Shown here in pieces: positions 38,253 through 45,905 of a DNA stretch of 61,351 nucleotides. The notes below the pieces were generated by a model, which was given only the letters and a program-made list of their open reading frames with translations, did no database searches and had not been told where the DNA came from. Origin of the DNA: an uncultured Nitrospira sp. (GTDB taxonomy: Bacteria; Nitrospirota; Nitrospiria; Nitrospirales; Nitrospiraceae); NCBI GenBank assembly GCA_946479785.1, contig CAMLHQ010000007.1, forward strand, positions 1 to 61,351, given 5' to 3'. Position 1 is the stretch's first letter. The number at the start of each line of letters is the position of its first letter. Both the position numbers and the translations under genes were made by a program.

Positions 38253-38390
38253 ATGAATTCCACTTCGAATCAGACTCAGAATTCCAATGGCAGTTCCAAT
38301 TCGACGTTCAGTCTTGAAGCGATCATTGCGATGGGTCTGTTCGGCTGGCTGGCGCTCAGCATGACACTCATGGGCCTGGGGATTTGGTAG
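38253..38390 (+). CDS. 45-residue single-helix membrane peptide
   Basis: The peptide has a polar Asn/Ser/Thr/Gln-rich N-terminus of about 22 residues and one hydrophobic helix (LEAIIAMGLFGWLALSMTLMGLGIW). A longer open frame starts at 38145, but the composition changes sharply at ATG 38253, which has CGGAG about 8 nt upstream. It is followed after 76 bp by a lipoprotein gene and may be co-transcribed. No family known to me; small single-helix proteins often regulate or stabilise membrane complexes, but that is speculation here. Confidence 0.6.
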   Translation: MNSTSNQTQNSNGSSNSTFSLEAIIAMGLFGWLALSMTLMGLGIW

Positions 38391-38466
38391 GCGTTCCACC
38401 GCATCGAACGTGAAGCCGATCCACTCTCAACCATCTCACTCCTCTTTCGGCATAAGGAGAACAGCT

Positions 38467-39375
38467 ATGACGACCTCTTCATTTTCATTATTGACCAAGA
38501 CACTCAACCCCATGATGTACGGCTGCCTCGGCTTGATGGTGATTGTGACTGGCTGTTCGACCACGTCGAAAATCGCACACAGCGCGAAAGGCAGCGTGTA
38601 CCTGGAAGAGGTCACGGATTGGTCGTTTGAAGCCAGCCATCCCGCCGTCATCGACCAAACCACGATTATGAAAGTTGTGAAAGGCGTCTACAGTGAAGAC
38701 AGTCAGAATGGGTCATCGAGAATGTCCGCTGGTGGCGGCAAGCCGATGAGAGTATTCAGCGATGAGGATGCGGAGTTTCTTGCTCCCCTGCTCGCACAAG
38801 GCTTATTGAAAGCGAAACCCGAACAGCTCGTTGGGTTCCGCGTATCCTCATCGGCAGGGTCAGGCTCTGAACCCACCGCGGGCACCATTTACGTCCAGCA
38901 GGGCTCGATTTATTTCACGATTGCCAGGGGTGGCCGTTTGACATTTCTGCCGGAGTCAGTTGCCCGCTCCCAGCATGCGCCGCCCTATGCAGCCGGCGGC
39001 ATGGCAGATGTGACGTCCCATGTGATCGATTATCATGCGTTGGTTAAAGCTCCAATGCCGGCCGCCATGCCAATTGCGAAGTCGGCAAACATGCTGCAGG
39101 GATCTCCTGCAACCGCACTTGCCGCCTCGTCGAAAACGCCTCCTGCTCCGGTTTTTGCGGAAAGCGAAGGTGATGGCCAGGTGGAGACGCAGGTGCTGCT
39201 CAGCAGAGCCAAAGAGACGATCGCCAAGAAAGATACCGAGATCACCGTGCTTCGGAAGGAATCAGAGTGGATGAAACGCGAACTACGGGAGCGCGACGAG
39301 GAAATAAAGGCACTTAAGGCATCAGTCAAAACTGCGCCGAAGAAAAAGAAGGCCGAGGCGTATTCTACGCGCTGA
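38467..39375 (+). CDS. Lipoprotein with C-terminal coiled coil, uncharacterised
   Basis: This is a 302-aa protein. TM/signal segment with lipobox IVTGC (Cys about residue 30), then a globular region about 35-195 (GSVYLEEVTDWSFEASHPAVIDQTTIMKVVKGVY...DEDAEFLAPLLAQGLLKAKPEQLVGFRV...GTIYVQQGSIYFTI), an Ala/Pro/Met-rich linker, and a coiled coil from about 250 ending in a Lys-rich tail. The start is set by AAGGAG 8 nt before ATG 38467 although the frame is open from 38410. The VxFRVSSS...AGTIYVQQGSIYFTIARGG pattern looks like a conserved domain in Nitrospira-type lipoproteins; no function known. Confidence 0.78.
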   Translation: MTTSSFSLLTKTLNPMMYGCLGLMVIVTGCSTTSKIAHSAKGSVYLEEVTDWSFEASHPAVIDQTTIMKVVKGVYSEDSQNGSSRMSAGGGKPMRVFSDEDAEFLAPLLAQGLLKAKPEQLVGFRVSSSAGSGSEPTAGTIYVQQGSIYFTIARGGRLTFLPESVARSQHAPPYAAGGMADVTSHVIDYHALVKAPMPAAMPIAKSANMLQGSPATALAASSKTPPAPVFAESEGDGQVETQVLLSRAKETIAKKDTEITVLRKESEWMKRELRERDEEIKALKASVKTAPKKKKAEAYSTR

Positions 39376-39381
39376 AATCGA

Positions 39382-40098
39382 TCACCTGACGTCGAGTAAT
39401 TCGGGTTGAAGCAGGACTACCTCACTAGACAGGGGCTGTCGAAAGTTCATCCGGCAATAACAGGCGTACGTCACGTACGTATCTTGTAAGCAGTAGCGAG
39501 CCAACTCAAGTCCCTGTCCCCGTCCCCACATCGCCGCTACCTGTTCCCCGCTGCCGGATTTGGTTTCTACGTTCAACGCACGAGCCAGCACATCCAGCTT
39601 GACCCAGCCTCGCATATCCCAGTTACTCCAAATCGCCATCGTGTCATAGATCGGCTCGGTCCTGAACTTTGCCAGATTGATATCTAAACTCGGCTTGACC
39701 TGTTGGATGATCGATCGCTTCTTGATAAATGGAAGATCGAATCCCAGACCGTTGTGCGTAATGAACAATGACGGTCTGTCTTGGGCTAGGCGATTCCAGA
39801 ACTGGCGAAGCAGCTCCCGTTCATTTCCGCCGTACCAGGCCACCGCGCCGCGCGGTTCCAGCTGATCGGAAAACTCGAGGAGGCCGATGCAGACAATCGA
39901 GCTGAACGTGCCGTCGAATGCCGATTTGGCATATAACTCGTCCTCCGCTAGCCGTTGTGCTTCGGCTTCGCCGGCTGCAAACAGATCGAATTCTTCTGGC
40001 GCAGGCTCCGAGGCGTGATCCGGATGGCATTTTCCGACCAGGCGTGCCCACTCCTCGCGCGGAGCTTGGATCGTTTCGATATCGAGCACGACTTTCAT
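39382..40098 (-). CDS. 3'-5' exonuclease, PolB-exonuclease-like (DnaQ-like superfamily)
   Basis: This 238-aa protein is a stand-alone DEDD-type exonuclease domain. Exo I is VVLDIETI (residues 3-10), Exo II is FITHNGLGFDLPFIKKR, Exo III is YCLQDTYVTYACY (Y-x3-D). A Trp- and Asp-rich loop (YDTMAIWSNWDMRGWVKLDVLARALNV) matches PolB exonuclease-like group 2. It would trim DNA 3' ends or proofread in the cytosol. Its ATG overlaps the mutT stop (ATGA, 40095-40098), so it belongs to a mutY-mutT-exonuclease operon, consistent with repair. Confidence 0.88.
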   Translation of the reverse strand: MKVVLDIETIQAPREEWARLVGKCHPDHASEPAPEEFDLFAAGEAEAQRLAEDELYAKSAFDGTFSSIVCIGLLEFSDQLEPRGAVAWYGGNERELLRQFWNRLAQDRPSLFITHNGLGFDLPFIKKRSIIQQVKPSLDINLAKFRTEPIYDTMAIWSNWDMRGWVKLDVLARALNVETKSGSGEQVAAMWGRGQGLELARYCLQDTYVTYACYCRMNFRQPLSSEVVLLQPELLDVR

Positions 40099-40505
40099 AG
40101 TCCTGGACCTACGGCATCTTGTCGCAAGGCTTCGATGATCGGTCGATCGGCGGGGGGGAATTGATAGCCTTCCATTTCATGAGGGTAGACCCAGCGGATC
40201 TCGGCGCAATCGAGAGGCATTGCCTGCCCTCTCTCAATGGCGCAACGGAAGAAATGCAACTCGACGATTTTTTCAGGATACTGATGCCGGATGATCCGAT
40301 AAGGAACCGGCACATCGATCGTGACACTCAATTCTTCAAACAATTCCCGCTGCAAACATTCTTCCAATGTTTCACCTTGTTCGCGTTTGCCGCCCGGGAA
40401 TTCCCAAAAGCCGGCCAGATGAACACCCGCTCGACGTTTGGCAATCAAGTAGCGGCCTTCATGAAGGATCAACCCCGCGGCGACTTCAACAATCTTCGCC
40501 GTCAC
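40095..40505 (-). CDS. mutT: MutT-like Nudix hydrolase (8-oxo-dGTPase candidate)
   Basis: MutT-type enzymes remove 8-oxo-dGTP from the nucleotide pool. The 136-aa protein has the strand AAGLILHEGRYLIAKRR, GFWEFPGGKREQGET, and the Nudix box G-KREQG-E-TLEECLQ-RELFEELSV, complete except that the Gly near the end is Ser. A frame is open 29 codons upstream inside mutY, but GTG 40505 overlaps the mutY stop (GTGA) with GGAGGG before it, and the homology starts there, so this is the start. Fusion or coupling of MutY and MutT functions is known in other bacteria; here they are separate, coupled proteins. Confidence 0.88.
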   Translation of the reverse strand: MTAKIVEVAAGLILHEGRYLIAKRRAGVHLAGFWEFPGGKREQGETLEECLQRELFEELSVTIDVPVPYRIIRHQYPEKIVELHFFRCAIERGQAMPLDCAEIRWVYPHEMEGYQFPPADRPIIEALRQDAVGPGL

Positions 40506-41230
40506 CCCTTTCCCTCCGTTTTGAGCGGATAGGTTTTGCAGATCGGCCTCATCGGGCATTTCTGGCAGGAGGGTGTTCTCGCAGTGCAACAAATCGCTCC
40601 AAAATCCATGATCGCCTGATTAAAGTCATACCCCTTTCCACGCGGGATCAAGGCCTCCGATAATTCCCACAACTTCGCTTTCTGCGCCTTCGGATCTCCC
40701 TTCGCGACGAAGACCCGATGCAATACCCGTATCACATTGGTATCGAGAATCGGAGCATCTTCATTGAACGCAAACGACCGAATCGCGCCGGCCGTGTAGC
40801 GCCCGATTCCCTTGAAAGACAACAGTTCGTCTTGATCGCTAGGGAGCTTTCCGCCGTACCGTTCGACCGTCTCGCAGGCGATACTATGGAGCCGTTCCGG
40901 CCTGATGTTGTACCCCAAGGGATACCAGGTTTGTTTGACGTCCTTGACCGGCGCTTCGGCCAGATCCTTGAAGGTCGGATAGCGATTCAGAAATTCGTGA
41001 TACTTGGGGACCACACGATCGACTTGCGTCTGTTGCAGCATTACTTCGGACACAAGGATGTGATAGGGGTTGGACGTCTTGCGCCAGGGCAGCTCGCGGC
41101 CATAGATCGCATACCACTTCAAGAGTCGTTGTTGAAACCGGCGTTTCAGCGGCTCGTCCGGCCAAGACGATCGGCGTTTCTTCTTCTGCGTTGGGCTTGT
41201 TTTGGTGGAAGAGTGGCGGCGGACAGTCAT
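40502..41230 (-). CDS. mutY: A/G-specific adenine glycosylase, short form without the MutT-like C-domain
   Basis: MutY removes adenine mispaired with 8-oxoguanine. In this 242-aa protein the catalytic Glu is E62 in VSEVMLQQTQV, the helix-hairpin-helix is LLSFKGIGRYTAGAI, the catalytic Asp is D163 in ILDTNVIRVL, and the 4Fe-4S cluster Cys are 215, 222, 225 and 231 (CX6CX2CX5C). The tyrosine after the second Gly of the GLGYY motif is Asn (PLGYN). E. coli MutY has 350 residues with a Nudix-fold C-domain that recognises 8-oxoG; that domain is missing here and a Nudix protein is encoded by the next, overlapping gene. A related T/G-mismatch glycosylase remains possible. Confidence 0.9.
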   Translation of the reverse strand: MTVRRHSSTKTSPTQKKKRRSSWPDEPLKRRFQQRLLKWYAIYGRELPWRKTSNPYHILVSEVMLQQTQVDRVVPKYHEFLNRYPTFKDLAEAPVKDVKQTWYPLGYNIRPERLHSIACETVERYGGKLPSDQDELLSFKGIGRYTAGAIRSFAFNEDAPILDTNVIRVLHRVFVAKGDPKAQKAKLWELSEALIPRGKGYDFNQAIMDFGAICCTARTPSCQKCPMRPICKTYPLKTEGKG

Positions 41231-41390
41231 AGTCTACCTAATTCTTGCGGCGGCATTGTAAGAGTCCCTCTGTACAAAATCAAACGGCGGAAGAAGCCGG
41301 CGCTTATACGTGGCGGCCTGCAGGGGTGAGATCTAGTCAAAGAGAAAGTCACATGGTAACGTGTAGGGAGTCCAACAAGGAGGGGATTCC

Positions 41391-41894
41391 ATGAGCCGTC
41401 ACAAAATGACGCTGGCTGCCTCTCGCCTCTCTGTTTGGAATCGACTGTTCATCTTCAGTGTCACGGTCATCGGTGTGGGCCTACTCGCCCTACCCATCCA
41501 CGCCGCAAGCCAACAAGTTCCTTGGGAATGCTCGAGCTACAGCGACGAGGCGCAGACGCGCTGTCTCAACGCCTTTATCGAACACCAGCGAGAGCAGATC
41601 GGAAAACTCGAAGGTCAGCTGCAAGCGCAGCAGGACGTAGTTGGACAACTAAGAGGGCAAGTTGATCGGCAAGCTGCCACGACAGCAGAACTGCAGCAAC
41701 AGCTCGCGCGGCCACCCGTCACGACAACCGTGGTCCCGGCTCCTTCTCTCTATCCGTATGGCTATGCATACCCATATGCCTACCCTCCGGTCGGTATCGG
41801 CCTGTACTTTGGTCGTCCTTGGGTCTACGGATACTATGGCCCTCCTTTTTGGGGACCACGATTCTTCTACGGACATCGGGGCCGACGCTGGTAA
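41391..41894 (+). CDS. Exported protein with coiled coil and Tyr/Pro/Gly-rich tail
   Basis: This 167-aa protein has a long N-terminal signal peptide (hydrophobic FIFSVTVIGVGLLALPIHA, cleavage after HAAS likely). A short Cys pair (WECSSYSDEAQTRC) follows, then a coiled coil about 63-105 (EQIGKLEGQLQAQQDVVGQLRGQVDRQ), and from about 118 a low-complexity tail of Tyr, Pro, Gly, Phe and Trp ending in Arg-rich GHRGRRW. AAGGAGGGG precedes ATG 41391. Such tails occur in outer-surface or envelope proteins; no function is assigned. Confidence 0.78.
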   Translation: MSRHKMTLAASRLSVWNRLFIFSVTVIGVGLLALPIHAASQQVPWECSSYSDEAQTRCLNAFIEHQREQIGKLEGQLQAQQDVVGQLRGQVDRQAATTAELQQQLARPPVTTTVVPAPSLYPYGYAYPYAYPPVGIGLYFGRPWVYGYYGPPFWGPRFFYGHRGRRW

Positions 41895-41915
41895 CTCAGA
41901 GCTCCGCGCCGCAGG

Positions 41916-42635
41916 CTACCAATCAGCACCTAATCGGTCCACAATAATCTGGTGAACGATGGCAAACTTCCCCAACGTGGCGAGATAGACCGCTGTTTCC
42001 GCAATATCAAATGGACTGATCTTCTCGCTTCTGAGGATTTCCTCCTCTGTGGCATCGACCAATTCATCCGCCACTCCACCAGGACAGATAGCTGATACCC
42101 GGATATTGAATGGTTTGCCTTCGTCGGCGAGCGATCTCGTCAGGGCCATCACACCGTGTTTCGAGGCACTATAGGCCCCGGTGCCGGCCCAGGCTTGTAC
42201 CCCTGCGACGCTGGACATATTGATAATGGTGCCTCCTCCCTGTTTCTTCATCTGTTTGAACGCGGCCCGGCAGCACAAGAACGTTCCTCGCAGATTGATG
42301 CTCATCACTTCGTCAAAAACCTTGCTTGTCGTTTCGGCGATTCTCCTTCCGCCGAAGATGCCGGCATTGTTGACCGCAATGTCGACGCGGCCATACTGCT
42401 GCACGGTTTTTTCGAACAACAGGTCTACCTGGTTTTCGTGGCTCACATCCGTTTGAACCACGAAGGCATCCCCGCCCCTTTGACATATTTGTTTGGCTGT
42501 CTGCTCACAGAGCGACTTCCTTCGAGCTGCGACGACAACCTTGGCCCCTTCTTCACCGAAGCGAAGGGCAATGGCCTTGCCGATCCCACTACTGCTGCCG
42601 GTCACAATCGCAACCTTATTGAGCAATCGATTCAT
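41916..42635 (-). CDS. Short-chain dehydrogenase/reductase
   Basis: This 239-aa classical SDR with a Rossmann fold has the cofactor motif TGSSSGIG (12-19), NNAG in the central strand, catalytic Ser in NMSSVAG, and YSASK (catalytic Tyr/Lys). The Arg-rich stretch AARRKS after strand 2 points to NADP(H) rather than NAD(H). The C-terminus is shorter than FabG and lacks the usual substrate-loop signature, so the substrate (3-oxoacyl or another alcohol/ketone) is unknown. Confidence 0.88.
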   Translation of the reverse strand: MNRLLNKVAIVTGSSSGIGKAIALRFGEEGAKVVVAARRKSLCEQTAKQICQRGGDAFVVQTDVSHENQVDLLFEKTVQQYGRVDIAVNNAGIFGGRRIAETTSKVFDEVMSINLRGTFLCCRAAFKQMKKQGGGTIINMSSVAGVQAWAGTGAYSASKHGVMALTRSLADEGKPFNIRVSAICPGGVADELVDATEEEILRSEKISPFDIAETAVYLATLGKFAIVHQIIVDRLGADW

Positions 42636-42782
42636 ATTGTGCCACTAGAGGAAATGGTTCCATTCTTGTGCGAAACATCCGGTTTTCTTTGACAAAATCC
42701 GTCTATACCCGTAGCCTCATTCTCGGATAGAACAGCGATTGTAAGAAGGGCCGCTGTTCTCGTCCGTTCCAGGATCTCTGCC

Positions 42783-43097
42783 ATGAACCAGCGGGAGCAT
42801 GAACGGTACTTGGTCGAATTCCCCGCTCGGTTCGCCGGAGATTGCGAGGGGGTAGGAATCGTATACAACCTCGGAATGGGAGGTTGCAAGATCGTCACGG
42901 ACTGCCAACTTCTTGTGGGGGCAATGCTGGCACTGTATCTCAGCGTACCCAATCAAACATTCGCCATTACCGTACGGATGGCGACCGTGCGTTGGACGCT
43001 CCAATATGAATTCGGAATGGAATTTTTGGGAATGGAAGAATTAGAGCGGGAACGGCTGGCGCAATTTCTCCAGGCACTCGACGCCGCAGCCGCTTAG
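42783..43097 (+). CDS. PilZ domain protein, first of a tandem pair
   Basis: The 104-aa protein has NQREHERYLVEFPARF at the N-terminus (RxxxR-like part weakened to REHER) and NLGMGGCKI in place of DxSxxG, then ATVRWTLQYEFGMEFLGM. It looks like a single PilZ domain; c-di-GMP binding is plausible but residue matches are partial. A second PilZ gene follows after 19 bp. Confidence 0.78.
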   Translation: MNQREHERYLVEFPARFAGDCEGVGIVYNLGMGGCKIVTDCQLLVGAMLALYLSVPNQTFAITVRMATVRWTLQYEFGMEFLGMEELERERLAQFLQALDAAAA

Positions 43098-43116
43098 GCG
43101 CAAGGAAGGCCAACTC

Positions 43117-43443
43117 ATGGTCACTCGCAAACATCGCCGGTTTGCCGTCAGCATGCCAAGCACGTTGGTTCAGCGGGATCAATTCCGGCACAAGGGATCG
43201 ATTCGGGACCTGTCGGCGAAAGGCTGCCGTGTGGAGAGCCTGATCAGCCCATTCACCGGTATGCAGGTCACGCTGCTTCTGCACCTTCCTGGAGAAGCAA
43301 ATCCCGTCAAGATCGAGAATGCGGCAGTGCGATGGTGCGGGCCTCAGGGAATTGGCATTGAATTTTTGCTCATTGCAGAACCCGAACAGAATCGGCTCGG
43401 CTACTTCATCAAGCAATTGGAAAAGACGGTCACCACCAACTAG
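43117..43443 (+). CDS. PilZ domain protein, second of a tandem pair
   Basis: In this 108-aa protein TRKHRRFAVSMPSTL supplies the Arg motif (RKHRR) and RDLSAKGCRVESL gives D-x-S-x-x-G, the canonical pair, so this copy is the better c-di-GMP receptor candidate of the two. AAVRWCGPQGIGIEFLLI is the typical end. AAGGAAGG is upstream of ATG 43117. The two may form a heterodimer or be diverged duplicates; percent identity was not measured. Confidence 0.83.
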   Translation: MVTRKHRRFAVSMPSTLVQRDQFRHKGSIRDLSAKGCRVESLISPFTGMQVTLLLHLPGEANPVKIENAAVRWCGPQGIGIEFLLIAEPEQNRLGYFIKQLEKTVTTN

Positions 43444-43495
43444 CTCTATCCTCTCATTTGCATTTCTTGAACGGGCTTCGTATCCTTTCCTTCCC

Positions 43496-43699
43496 ATGGA
43501 TCTTTCCTCTCTGACGCCGGAACAATTCAATGAATTGGTACGAGGTCTTGTCGACGATCGCTTGCGGGAGTTGATCGGCGATCCCGACTTGGGACTCCAG
43601 CTCGGTGACGCACTCCGCGCCAGGCTCAAAGCATCTCTGGTCAAAGGTGAGCGCCTGTCCGGCGACGAGCTTGCAGAAAAACTGGGGCTACGTTGGTAG
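43496..43699 (+). CDS. Probable antitoxin of a RelE/ParE-type module
   Basis: This 67-aa acidic-basic helical protein (MDLSSLTPEQFNELVRG...GLRW) has a Leu-rich region consistent with a small DNA-binding or dimerising antitoxin. The type is not clearly RelB, Phd or ribbon-helix-helix. It ends 3 bp before the RelE-like gene, an arrangement typical of toxin-antitoxin operons. Identification rests mainly on the neighbour. Frame is open upstream to 43319, but homology and context favour ATG 43496. Confidence 0.6.
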   Translation: MDLSSLTPEQFNELVRGLVDDRLRELIGDPDLGLQLGDALRARLKASLVKGERLSGDELAEKLGLRW

Positions 43700-43705
43700 C
43701 GCGTG

Positions 43706-43969
43706 ATGGCCTGGTATCGTCTGATGTTTCAAGCCGGTGTCGTCGAGGATCTTTCCGCCGCCGGCTCGCCGATGGCGCAACGTCTATTCGAAAAGACCAA
43801 GTGGATCGCCTCAAACGTCGATAATCTTCGCCACGAAAATCTCGCCCCTGAGTTGCCTCGATTGCACAAATACGCTGTGGGCGATTGGCGAATTTTCTAT
43901 GCTATCGATCGCACAGAACAGCTCGTCGACATTCATGCCATCGTGCACAAGGACGCACTGTATAAGTGA
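43706..43969 (+). CDS. RelE/ParE-family toxin
   Basis: This 87-aa protein has the compact RelE/ParE alpha-beta fold by motif: FQAGVVEDLSAAGSPMAQRLFEKTKWI for the helical start and APELPRLHKYAVGDWRIFYAIDRTEQLVDIHAIVHKDALY for the central sheet, with the Arg in DWRIFYAI and the HKD end seen in many RelE-superfamily proteins. RelE members cleave ribosome-bound mRNA and ParE members poison gyrase; which applies is not clear. GTG 43703 directly precedes ATG 43706 and could be the start. Located in an otherwise core-gene stretch, it is the window's clearest accessory element. Confidence 0.7.
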   Translation: MAWYRLMFQAGVVEDLSAAGSPMAQRLFEKTKWIASNVDNLRHENLAPELPRLHKYAVGDWRIFYAIDRTEQLVDIHAIVHKDALYK

Positions 43970-43998
43970 TTGACGGCGTAAACGTGATTGGTTACTCG

Positions 43999-44538
43999 TC
44001 AGATGAAGGGATCGGGCATGTCGGCGACGTGTAAACGAAATTCGCCGCCTGCCACATCGTCGACATAGCGGCGTAGCGCATCCTTCACCACCGGGAAAGC
44101 GATCTCGTTCCAGGGAATGTCTGTCCGATCAAACAACCGTACATCGAGACTTTCCTGGCCCGCCTTGAATTCTTTTGCCAGCAACCGCCCGACAAAAGTC
44201 AGGTAGACCTGGCCGATATGGGGAAGGCTTAGAACCGAGTGTAGTCTTGTGATTGCAACCTGTGCATGGGCTTCTTCCAATGTCTCTCGCCGGGCGGCCT
44301 CCTCGGTTCCTTCGCCAATCTCCATGAAGCCGGCGGGATATGTCCAGAGACCCGCCTTTGGTTCAATCGCGCGGCGGCACAAGAGAATCTGCCCTTTCCA
44401 CTCCGGGATGCAACCAGCGACAATCTTTGGATTATGGTAGTGAATAGCCTGGCAGAAGTCGCAGACAAATCGGGGAAGATTGTCTCCCTGAGGTATCTTC
44501 TTCGAGACCGACTTTCCGCATTCGCCGCAATAGTTCAT
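43999..44538 (-). CDS. Nudix hydrolase with N-terminal zinc ribbon
   Basis: This 179-aa protein starts with a four-Cys zinc ribbon (YCGECGKS...FVCDFCQAIHYHNP), as in NudC-like and related Nudix proteins, followed by a Nudix fold with the box G-FMEIG-E-GTEEAAR-RETLEEA. PKIVAGCIPEWKGQILLCRRAIEPKAGLWTYPAGF is the strand before the box. The zinc-ribbon plus Nudix layout suggests a dinucleotide (NADH or ADP-ribose) pyrophosphatase, but the substrate cannot be fixed. A longer frame exists to 44667 overlapping the divergent methyltransferase; ATG 44538 marks the ribbon start and is preferred. Confidence 0.85.
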   Translation of the reverse strand: MNYCGECGKSVSKKIPQGDNLPRFVCDFCQAIHYHNPKIVAGCIPEWKGQILLCRRAIEPKAGLWTYPAGFMEIGEGTEEAARRETLEEAHAQVAITRLHSVLSLPHIGQVYLTFVGRLLAKEFKAGQESLDVRLFDRTDIPWNEIAFPVVKDALRRYVDDVAGGEFRLHVADMPDPFI

Positions 44539-44566
44539 AGGCGTTCGCCGATAACAGGCGCTTCGA

Positions 44567-45739
44567 ATGGATAACATAAAACATCGATTTTTTGCACCAT
44601 GCCCGCGAGGTCTCGAAGGCATCCTAGAACAGGAACTCCATGAACTCGGCGTTCCCATGACGAACAAAACCGCTGGAGGCGTCGGCTTTCAGGCCCCCTG
44701 GGCCAGCATGTATTGGGTGAATCTCAAAAGCCACATCGCCAGCAGAGTGCTCTGGGAAGTCGGCCACAACAACTATCGCTCTGAAGAGGACGTCTATCGG
44801 GCCGCCTATGCCTTGGCCTGGCCCGACTGGTTCATGCCGTTCCACACCATCAAAGTGAAGGTAAGCGCACATCGATGCCCACTTCCCAGTTTGGATTTCC
44901 TGACACTCCGTATCAAAGATGCCGTCTGCGACAAATTCATGGCGGTGCGCCACAAGCGGCCGAGCGTGGATACGCAGCAACCGAATATCCGCCTAGACGC
45001 CTTTCTCGACTCGAACAGCGTCACGTTCTACTTCGACACCTCCGGCGAGCCCCTGTTTAAACGAGGTCACCGAATCACCTCGGTCGAAGCCCCTTTGCGT
45101 GAAAACCTCGCTGCAGGTCTGCTCAGACTGGCCGGGTGGACAGCCGATGAGGTCCTCCTTGATCCCATGTGCGGAAGCGGGACTATCCCGCTAGAGGCGG
45201 CACTGATGGCGCGTCGAATTGCACCGGGACTCGCTCGTTCCTTCGCGTTCGAACGTTTGCAGACCCATGACCCCAAACGATGGGGGCAGCTCCGTGAAGC
45301 AGCGAGAATGAAACAACGGGCCGAAGTTCCGGCCGCAATTTATGCCTCAGATCATGACGCGGATGCCATCAAGGTTGCGCAACGCACATTTCAAGGTGCG
45401 GGAGTCGCACTCGATATTCGCCTCCGGCACATCGACGTGCTGTCGATCGAGCCCCCCGCCGACAATGGCGTGATACTCATCAACCCTCCATACGGCGTGC
45501 GGCTCAGCCGCTCGGTTGAGCTCGAGTCCTTTTATCCCAAGCTGGGTGATTGGCTCAAGCAGAGGTTCTCTGGATGGCGGGCCTATGTGTTTACGGGTGA
45601 CTCACATCTTCAGAAATTGATCGGTCTCTCTCCTTCCCGTCGTATCCCGTTGTTCAATGGCTCACTGGAATGCCGCCTATACGAATTTAGAATTGTGCGG
45701 GGCAGCGGAAGGCAAAGACGCCTCCGTTCCTCCATCTAA
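44567..45739 (+). CDS. THUMP-domain class I methyltransferase (RlmL/Trm14-like)
   Basis: This 390-aa protein has an N-terminal THUMP-type RNA-binding region (about 1-170, FFAPCPRGLEGILEQELHELGV), then a Rossmann methyltransferase domain with DPMCGSGTIPLEAALMARR as the SAM motif and INPPYGVRL as the NPPY catalytic motif. Homologues methylate the exocyclic N2 of guanine in 23S rRNA (RlmL, m2G2445) or tRNA (Trm14). Specificity is not decided here. The gene is divergent from the Nudix gene with only about 28 bp between starts, so their promoters overlap the coding ends. Confidence 0.87.
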   Translation: MDNIKHRFFAPCPRGLEGILEQELHELGVPMTNKTAGGVGFQAPWASMYWVNLKSHIASRVLWEVGHNNYRSEEDVYRAAYALAWPDWFMPFHTIKVKVSAHRCPLPSLDFLTLRIKDAVCDKFMAVRHKRPSVDTQQPNIRLDAFLDSNSVTFYFDTSGEPLFKRGHRITSVEAPLRENLAAGLLRLAGWTADEVLLDPMCGSGTIPLEAALMARRIAPGLARSFAFERLQTHDPKRWGQLREAARMKQRAEVPAAIYASDHDADAIKVAQRTFQGAGVALDIRLRHIDVLSIEPPADNGVILINPPYGVRLSRSVELESFYPKLGDWLKQRFSGWRAYVFTGDSHLQKLIGLSPSRRIPLFNGSLECRLYEFRIVRGSGRQRRLRSSI

Positions 45740-45905
45740 TTGGAAAATCCCTGTTCTCATCCCTTTAGCTGGACGCCGCATGAACCATGTCCATCCTGCA
45801 GAGAGCCTGCTCCTCAAGTTGATCTCCCATGTGTAACCCTTCCAATGGTAAGCGTGATAAGGTACAAATCCTCAATGTTGTCCCTCTCCCAGGATTTCGC
45901 GTGAC

